The notes below the pieces were generated by a model. That model was not told the DNA's origin. It worked only from the letters and a program-made list of their open reading frames with translations, and made no database searches. From Pseudoflavonifractor sp. MSJ-37 (GTDB lineage Bacteria > Bacillota > Clostridia > Oscillospirales > Oscillospiraceae): DNA of 64,000 nt. The DNA lies in contig NZ_JAHLPP010000006.1 of the NCBI RefSeq assembly GCF_018917965.1, positions 62,001 through 126,000 of the forward strand, given 5' to 3'. Positions 59,548 to 64,000 of this stretch are shown piece by piece. The position numbers and the translations under genes were made by a program. Position 1 is the stretch's first letter. Each line of letters starts with the position of its first letter.

Positions 59548-61727
59548 TGGCAGAGAACAAGAACAACATCCCCAAGGGCGGTCCTGGCCACGGCCGCCGG
59601 GGCGGCTTCGACAAGCCCAAGGACCTGAAAAAGACGGTCTCCCGTCTGCTGGGCTATCTCACCCGGTCCAAGTGGCCTCTGGTGCTGGTCCTGCTATGTC
59701 TGCTCACCTCGGTGGGCACCAACATCGGCGGCTCCAGCTTCGTGAACCTGGTCATCATCAACAACATCGCCTATGGCGGATACAGCAGTCCTGCCGGTCT
59801 GATCGCGGACCTCCTGAAGCTGGTCGGCATCTATCTGATCGGCGTGGCGGCGGTATATGCTCAGTCGGCCATCATGGTCCAGCTGGCCCAGCGGGGCACC
59901 AACCGGCTCCGCAAGGACCTGTTCGACCATCTCCAGAGCCTGCCCCTGTCCTATTTCGACAAGCACACCCACGGTGAGCTCATGAGCCGCTTCACCAACG
60001 ACGCGGACAACGTCCAGCTGGCGCTGGAGCAGAGCCTGGTGTCCATGATCTCCAGCGGCATCATGTTCGTGGGCCTGGTGGTGGTCATGCTGGTGGTGAG
60101 TCCCCTGCTCTTCCTGGTGTCGGTGCTGACTCTGGGCGCCACCTTCCTGGTGTTCAAGGTGTTCGGCGGCAAGAGCCGCCGGTACTACAAGGCCCAGCAG
60201 GACGCCCTCGGCCAGGTCAACGGCAACATCCAGGAGACCATCGAGGGCCTGAAGGTCGTCAAGGCATTCACCCATGAGGAGCAGGCCAAGGCCCAGTTCA
60301 AGGGTCTGAACGACAGCTACCGGGACGTGGCCACCGCCGCCAACTTCTACTCCACGGCGGTCATGCCCATCTCCATGAACATCATGAACGTGGGCTATGC
60401 CCTCACCGCCGCCTTCGGCGGGGCCCTGTCCATCGTGGCAGGCTTCAAGCTGGGCTCCTTCACCCTGTATCTGGGCTACTGCCGCCAGATCGGTCAGCCC
60501 CTGAGCCAGCTCTCCCAGCAGCTCACCACCATCCTCTCCGCCCTGGCCGGCGCCGAGCGCATCTTCGACGCCATGGACGCCGAACCCGAGGAGGATCAGG
60601 GCGTGGTGACGCTGGTGCCCGCGGAGCGGGACGCCAACGGCGCGCTCTCCGTCCAGACCGGCGGCGGCCGGCCCCACGCCTGGGCCTGGAAGACTCCCCG
60701 CACCGCCGTCATGCATCTGGTGCCCGTCCTCAAGGAGGGCAAGGATCTGGTAGAACTTGGTCAGGCGGTCCGCACGGAGCAGGGCCTCAAGCTCCTGCCG
60801 CCCCATGAGGACGGCGACGGCATCTGGGTCCGGGTAGAGCCGGACGGCCGCCTCACCGAGGTGGAGGACCTGTCCACCCTGGCCGGCCATGGCTGGGCCT
60901 GGAGCTACCCGGACAAGGCGGGCCATAAGACGCTCCATCTGGTCCGGGGCGCGGTCCGCAACGTGCCTGGCGAGGACCACTACCTCACCGAATTGAAGGG
61001 CGCGGTGCGTTTCACCGATGTGGACTTCTCCTACGTCCCCGGCAAGCGGATCCTGAAGCACATCAGCGTCTACGCCAACCCCGGCCAGAAGATCGCCTTC
61101 GTGGGCTCCACCGGCGCAGGCAAGACCACCATCACCAACCTGATCAACCGGTTCTATGAGATCGAGGGCGGCATGATCACCTTCGACGGAATCGACGTCC
61201 ACGCCATCCGCAAGGACGACCTGCGCCACGCGCTGGGTGCGGTGCTCCAGGACACCCATCTCTTCACCGGCACGATCATGGACAACATCCGCTACGGCCG
61301 TCTGGACGCCACCGACGAGGAGTGCATCCAGGCCGCCAAGATCGCCAACGCCCACTCCTTCATCCGGCGTCTGCCCGACGGGTATGACACCTTCGTCACC
61401 GGCGATGGCGGCAACCTGAGTCAGGGCCAGCGCCAGCTGCTGGCCATCGCCCGGGCGGCGGTGGCGGATCCCCCCGTCATGATCCTGGACGAGGCCACCT
61501 CCTCCATCGACACCCGGACGGAGGCCCTGATCTCCAAGGGCATGGACGCCCTGATGGAAGGCCGGACGGTGTTCGTGATCGCCCACCGGCTGTCCACGGT
61601 CCGCAACTCCGACTGCATCGTGGTCATCGAGCACGGCGAGATCGAAGAGAAAGGCTCCCATCAGGAGCTCCTGGACCAGAAGGGCCGCTACTATCAGCTG
61701 TATACAGGCCAGTTCCAGCTCACCTGA
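59547..61727 (+). CDS. ABC half-exporter with canonical ATP site and linker insert (heterodimer subunit 2)
   Basis: The protein has 726 residues. Six membrane segments lie at about 45-340 and the nucleotide-binding domain at about 495-726. The P-loop is GSTGAGKTT, Walker B VMILDEATSSID with the catalytic Glu intact, and the switch His is in VIAHRLSTV. The signature is altered to NLSQGQRQ, as expected for the half that completes the partner's degenerate site. An insert of about 130 residues (353-485), rich in charged and Trp-Ala-Trp segments, joins membrane and ATPase parts. It is found in some Firmicutes exporters; its role is unknown to me. Confidence 0.9.
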   Translation: MAENKNNIPKGGPGHGRRGGFDKPKDLKKTVSRLLGYLTRSKWPLVLVLLCLLTSVGTNIGGSSFVNLVIINNIAYGGYSSPAGLIADLLKLVGIYLIGVAAVYAQSAIMVQLAQRGTNRLRKDLFDHLQSLPLSYFDKHTHGELMSRFTNDADNVQLALEQSLVSMISSGIMFVGLVVVMLVVSPLLFLVSVLTLGATFLVFKVFGGKSRRYYKAQQDALGQVNGNIQETIEGLKVVKAFTHEEQAKAQFKGLNDSYRDVATAANFYSTAVMPISMNIMNVGYALTAAFGGALSIVAGFKLGSFTLYLGYCRQIGQPLSQLSQQLTTILSALAGAERIFDAMDAEPEEDQGVVTLVPAERDANGALSVQTGGGRPHAWAWKTPRTAVMHLVPVLKEGKDLVELGQAVRTEQGLKLLPPHEDGDGIWVRVEPDGRLTEVEDLSTLAGHGWAWSYPDKAGHKTLHLVRGAVRNVPGEDHYLTELKGAVRFTDVDFSYVPGKRILKHISVYANPGQKIAFVGSTGAGKTTITNLINRFYEIEGGMITFDGIDVHAIRKDDLRHALGAVLQDTHLFTGTIMDNIRYGRLDATDEECIQAAKIANAHSFIRRLPDGYDTFVTGDGGNLSQGQRQLLAIARAAVADPPVMILDEATSSIDTRTEALISKGMDALMEGRTVFVIAHRLSTVRNSDCIVVIEHGEIEEKGSHQELLDQKGRYYQLYTGQFQLT

Positions 61728-61748
61728 GCCGGGACGGGACCAGACGCG

Positions 61749-61776
61749 AAAAGACCCGCCGGATGGCGGGTCTTTT
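61749..61776 (+). terminator. Terminator of the exporter operon (first copy)
   Basis: A perfect 12-bp stem (61749-61760 with 61765-61776) ending in TTTT. A near-identical copy lies at 62020-62047. Confidence 0.85.
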
Positions 61777-62019
61777 GCTCAGCGTGTCGAAAAAATTCGA
61801 CCCGCTTCTCAGAAATGGCAAAGCCATTTCTTCGATGGGATGCAGGCCGCCGCGCGCACTCGCTTTGCTCGCACACTAGCGGCCTGAAAAGAGTTTTTTC
61901 TGAGGCGCATGTCCTCAGAAAAAACGCCTTACATCTCATTCCGTCACCTGCGGGTGACGGAATTCTGCGAGGCTCTTGCATCGCTCAACGTGAGGAATGA
62001 CTTTTTTGACCGTCTGGCG
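61777..62019. repeat. Hairpin-rich interspersed element between duplicated terminators
   Basis: The 243 bases hold three perfect hairpins: 61812-61819 with 61823-61830, 61893-61905 with 61913-61925, and 61938-61948 with 61953-61963. Frames across it are short and not protein-like. The flanks are 31-base direct repeats that each contain the terminator, as if the element inserted there and duplicated or recombined the site. It is unrelated in sequence to the repeat at 40666 and 51516. Confidence 0.5.
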
Positions 62020-62047
62020 AAAAGGCCCGCCGGATGGCGGGTCTTTT
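62020..62047. terminator. Second copy of the exporter-operon terminator
   Basis: The same hairpin as 61749-61776 with one base changed (A to G) in the left arm. It lies 48 bases past the stop of the minus-strand YbaK-type gene and may serve it. Confidence 0.7.
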
Positions 62048-62094
62048 CCTGTATCTGTCGTATATTTAGGGGATACCGGGTGAGGCCCGGCCGC

Positions 62095-62580
62095 TCACTC
62101 CCCGTCCTTAGACACGTCCGCGAAGCGGGCGCGGGCCTGCTTGGCCAGAGCCTGGGGAGAGAGCTCCACCTGGGCACCGATCCGGCCGGCACTGACGACC
62201 ATGGTCTCCAGCCCCTGCGCCCGCTCGTCCAGGAACGTCTTGAACGGCTTCTTCATCCCCAGCGGAGAACATCCCCCGTGGATATACCCGGTCAGGGGCA
62301 GCAGCTCCGCCTGACGGATCATGGCCACAGACTTCTCCCCGGCGGCCTTGGCGGCGGCCTTCAGATCCAGCGTCCGCAGGACGGGGATCACGAACACATA
62401 GTGGTTTTTGGAGGCCCCCACCGTCACCAGCGTCTTGAACACCTGCCCGGGGTCCCGGCCGATCAGGCCGGCCACGGTGGCGCCGTCCACCGCCCCGTCC
62501 GGGGAGGCGTAGTGATGGGGCGTGTAGGGCACCTTCCGCTGGTCCAGCAGGCGCATCACGTTGGTCTTTTCTTCTGCCAT
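62095..62580 (-). CDS. ybaK: YbaK/EbsC-type Cys-tRNA(Pro) deacylase
   Basis: Clears mischarged Cys-tRNA(Pro). The protein has 161 residues, the family length. The conserved Lys lies in QVFKTLVTVGASKNHYVFV near residue 49, and HGGCSPLGMKKPFKTFLD near 105 is a family signature. The ATG at 62580 has GGAAGGGA ten bases before it; an in-frame ATG nine codons upstream (62607) is possible but adds an atypical N-terminus. It is a single-gene unit. Confidence 0.9.
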   Translation of the reverse strand: MAEEKTNVMRLLDQRKVPYTPHHYASPDGAVDGATVAGLIGRDPGQVFKTLVTVGASKNHYVFVIPVLRTLDLKAAAKAAGEKSVAMIRQAELLPLTGYIHGGCSPLGMKKPFKTFLDERAQGLETMVVSAGRIGAQVELSPQALAKQARARFADVSKDGE

Positions 62581-62757
62581 AGCGATCCATTCCCTTCCTT
62601 GGGTCATCCTTGCATTTCCCCATCAACTGGGGTATGCTTGAAGCGAGCCTACGGGCTCATTTTCTGATATCTATCATACCATACCACGATCGCCGCCCCG
62701 TTTCAAACAGATCGTTCCACCGGAGGCCGCCGCGGTGTGCAAAAGGAGCTGGACCAC

Positions 62758-63684
62758 ATGGACAAAGACTGGAGCGAGAAGCCGATCGTATTGGTGGGGG
62801 CTGGGGCCCTGGGCATCCTCTTCGGGGAGAAGCTCACCGCCGCCTATGGCCGGGAGCGGGTGGCCTTCGCCGTGGACCCGGAGCGGGCCCGCCGCTACGC
62901 GGCCGCCGAGTTCACCTGCAACGACCGCCCCTGCGGCTTCCATTTTTTGACGGATATAGACACTTCCCCTAAGGCCGGCCTGCTGATCTTCGCCGTGAAG
63001 GCCACCGGGCTGGAGGCCGCTGCCGCGCTGGTGGAGCCGCTGGTAGGGCCGGACACGGTGATCGTCTCCACCCTGAACGGCGTGTCCAGCGAGGGGATCA
63101 TCGGGGACGTCTGCGGGGCGGACAAGGTCCTCTACTGCGTGGCCAAGGGCATGGACGCGGTGCGGGAGGGCACTCATCTCCACTACTCCTCTCCCGGCTG
63201 TCTCCTGCTGGGCGAGAAGGACCGGAGCCGCTCCCCCCGGCTGGCGGCGGTGGTAGCGCTGCTGGAGGGCGCTGGCATCGCCTGCGAAGAGCCGGCAGAT
63301 ATCCTCCACGCCCAGTGGAGCAAGCTGATGGTGAACACCGGGGTCAATCAGACCTGCGCCCTGTATGACATCCCCTACCGGGGCGTGCAGGTCCCCGGTG
63401 AAGCCCGGGACACCATGATCGCCGCCATGGAGGAGGTCCGGACGGTGGCCGCCGCCGAGGGCACGCCCATCACCGATGCGGAGCTGGCGGACTGGCTCAA
63501 GGTCATCGACGGCTTCGGCCCGGACAATATGCCCTCCATGCGGCAGGATATGCTGGCCCGCCGGCCCACGGAAGTGTCCCTCTTCGCCGGGACCATCCGG
63601 GCCCTGGGGAAAAAGCATCATATCCCCACCCCCGTAAACGACCGGCTCTGGACCGGGATCAGGACCGCAGAGGCCCAGTTCTAA
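62758..63684 (+). CDS. Ketopantoate reductase-like protein (PanE/ApbA family)
   Basis: The protein has 308 residues. The N-terminal Rossmann motif is VLVGAGALGILFGEKL near 12, followed by VKATGLEAAAALVEPL and TLNGVSSEGII, the substrate side. The C-terminal helical domain has the conserved Lys/Asn in WSKLMVNTGVNQTCAL near 190 and PSMRQDMLARRPTEV near 265. True PanE makes pantoate for coenzyme A, but many relatives act on other 2-oxo acids and no panB or panC is near. The ATG at 62758 has AAAGGAG nine bases upstream, better than a GTG at 62737. Confidence 0.82.
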   Translation: MDKDWSEKPIVLVGAGALGILFGEKLTAAYGRERVAFAVDPERARRYAAAEFTCNDRPCGFHFLTDIDTSPKAGLLIFAVKATGLEAAAALVEPLVGPDTVIVSTLNGVSSEGIIGDVCGADKVLYCVAKGMDAVREGTHLHYSSPGCLLLGEKDRSRSPRLAAVVALLEGAGIACEEPADILHAQWSKLMVNTGVNQTCALYDIPYRGVQVPGEARDTMIAAMEEVRTVAAAEGTPITDAELADWLKVIDGFGPDNMPSMRQDMLARRPTEVSLFAGTIRALGKKHHIPTPVNDRLWTGIRTAEAQF

Positions 63685-63851
63685 GGCAAATTTTCCACAG
63701 CAGGATCCGATCTTGTGGAAAAACAGCGCACCGGAAACACGGCTTCCAGCTTTGCTATGAATTGGTCCACATAACGGCGGCATCCCGCGGAAAAGCTATG
63801 TTCGGATCGCCCGATACGATCCGCAACAAAAAACGTAAGGAGATGCACGCT

Positions 63852-64000
63852 ATGTCTACCACTTCCAATCAGCCTTCCGTCCCCAGCGCCCGCGAGGCTC
63901 TGAACAAATTCAAGATGGAGGCCGCGTCCGAGGTGGGCGTGGACCTGAAGCAGGGCTATAACGGCGACCTGACCAGCCGTCAGGCCGGCTCCGTGGGCGG
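63852..64000 (+). CDS. Alpha/beta-type small acid-soluble spore protein, partial
   Basis: Only the first 49 residues are in the window. FKMEAASEVGVDL and GYNGDLTSRQAGSVGG are the conserved core of alpha/beta-type SASPs, which coat and protect DNA in dormant spores and are cut by the GPR protease at the EVGV-like site. AAGGAG stands nine bases before the ATG. The gene runs past the right edge. Expression should depend on sigma-G; I could not place a convincing sigma-G promoter in the 167 bases upstream. This gene is the best evidence that the organism forms spores. Confidence 0.95.
   Translation, partial: MSTTSNQPSVPSAREALNKFKMEAASEVGVDLKQGYNGDLTSRQAGSVG

Noticed and set aside
61694-61981. 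A 95-codon minus-strand frame across the hairpin-rich element
   Set aside because: It overlaps the end of the exporter gene and three perfect hairpins and resembles no protein family. It is best explained as a shadow of the repeat.
63685-63851. A sigma-G promoter for the spore-protein gene
   Set aside because: Several weak matches can be found, but none has both boxes at acceptable spacing. Not reported as a feature.

Overview
The window is about 64 kb of GC-rich chromosomal DNA from a spore-forming, probably gut-dwelling Clostridia bacterium of the Oscillospiraceae type (Flavonifractor/Lawsonibacter-like). This placement is an inference. It rests on the high GC content of genes with Firmicutes family content, strong Shine-Dalgarno sites, a YesM/YesN-type sensor-regulator pair, a SigV/RsiV-type sigma and anti-sigma pair, a streptococcal-style fatty-acid cluster using FabK, and an alpha/beta-type small acid-soluble spore protein gene cut by the right edge. 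There is no phage, integrase, transposase or CRISPR array. The main accessory features are interspersed non-coding repeats.

Layout. 0-6 kb: larE-larB-larC (nickel-pincer cofactor), pdxS-pdxT (vitamin B6) and a COG2509-type flavoprotein. 6-9.3 kb, minus strand: UDP-galactopyranose mutase with a glycosyltransferase, then inorganic pyrophosphatase. 9.5-19 kb: a cysteine desulfidase-type gene, a Met-Glu-Val tRNA operon with a consensus promoter, sigV-rsiV-like genes, asnA, a YczE-like membrane protein, a cob(I)alamin adenosyltransferase and a two-component system. 18.8-19.9 kb: a strong promoter, a candidate structured RNA and a secreted stalk-domain protein. 20-26.3 kb, minus strand: a ribose-type ABC importer operon bracketed by two cyclase-family hydrolases. 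26.5-29.4 kb: a second larE with a cysteine desulfurase and a TtcA-like PP-loop protein. 29.5-37.4 kb: a CsoR/RcnR-type metal sensor with a VanZ-like protein, then an operon of two methyltransferases and a nickel/peptide-type ABC importer behind a structured leader. 37.6-40.6 kb: murA, a WalJ-type hydrolase and rlmH.

41.4-51.5 kb holds a complete type II fatty-acid operon (acpP-accBCDA-fabH-fabK-fabD-fabG-fabF-fabZ) ending in a MarR/FabT-like regulator. It has a consensus promoter and a near-perfect 30-bp palindrome over the predicted transcription start. The whole operon lies between two inverted copies (about 590 and 650 bp) of a non-coding repeat with long terminal inverted repeats. 52-64 kb: a small lipoprotein, a P-loop ATPase, an ABC-F protein, a MATE exporter, a MarR regulator with a heterodimeric ABC exporter, a second repeat type flanked by duplicated terminators, a YbaK-type deacylase, a ketopantoate reductase-like protein and the partial spore-protein gene.

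How the parts fit. Nickel and sulfur handling recur: LarB/LarC, two LarE proteins, a cysteine desulfurase, a cysteine desulfidase-like protein, a metal-sensing repressor and a nickel/peptide-type importer. No larA is present, so the enzyme that receives the pincer cofactor is outside the window. The items most worth following up are the candidate RNA at 18869-19102, the inverted repeat pair around the fatty-acid operon and its palindromic operator, the larE2-desulfurase-TtcA module, the attenuator-like leader of the methyltransferase/importer operon, and the importer bracketed by two cyclase-family enzymes.
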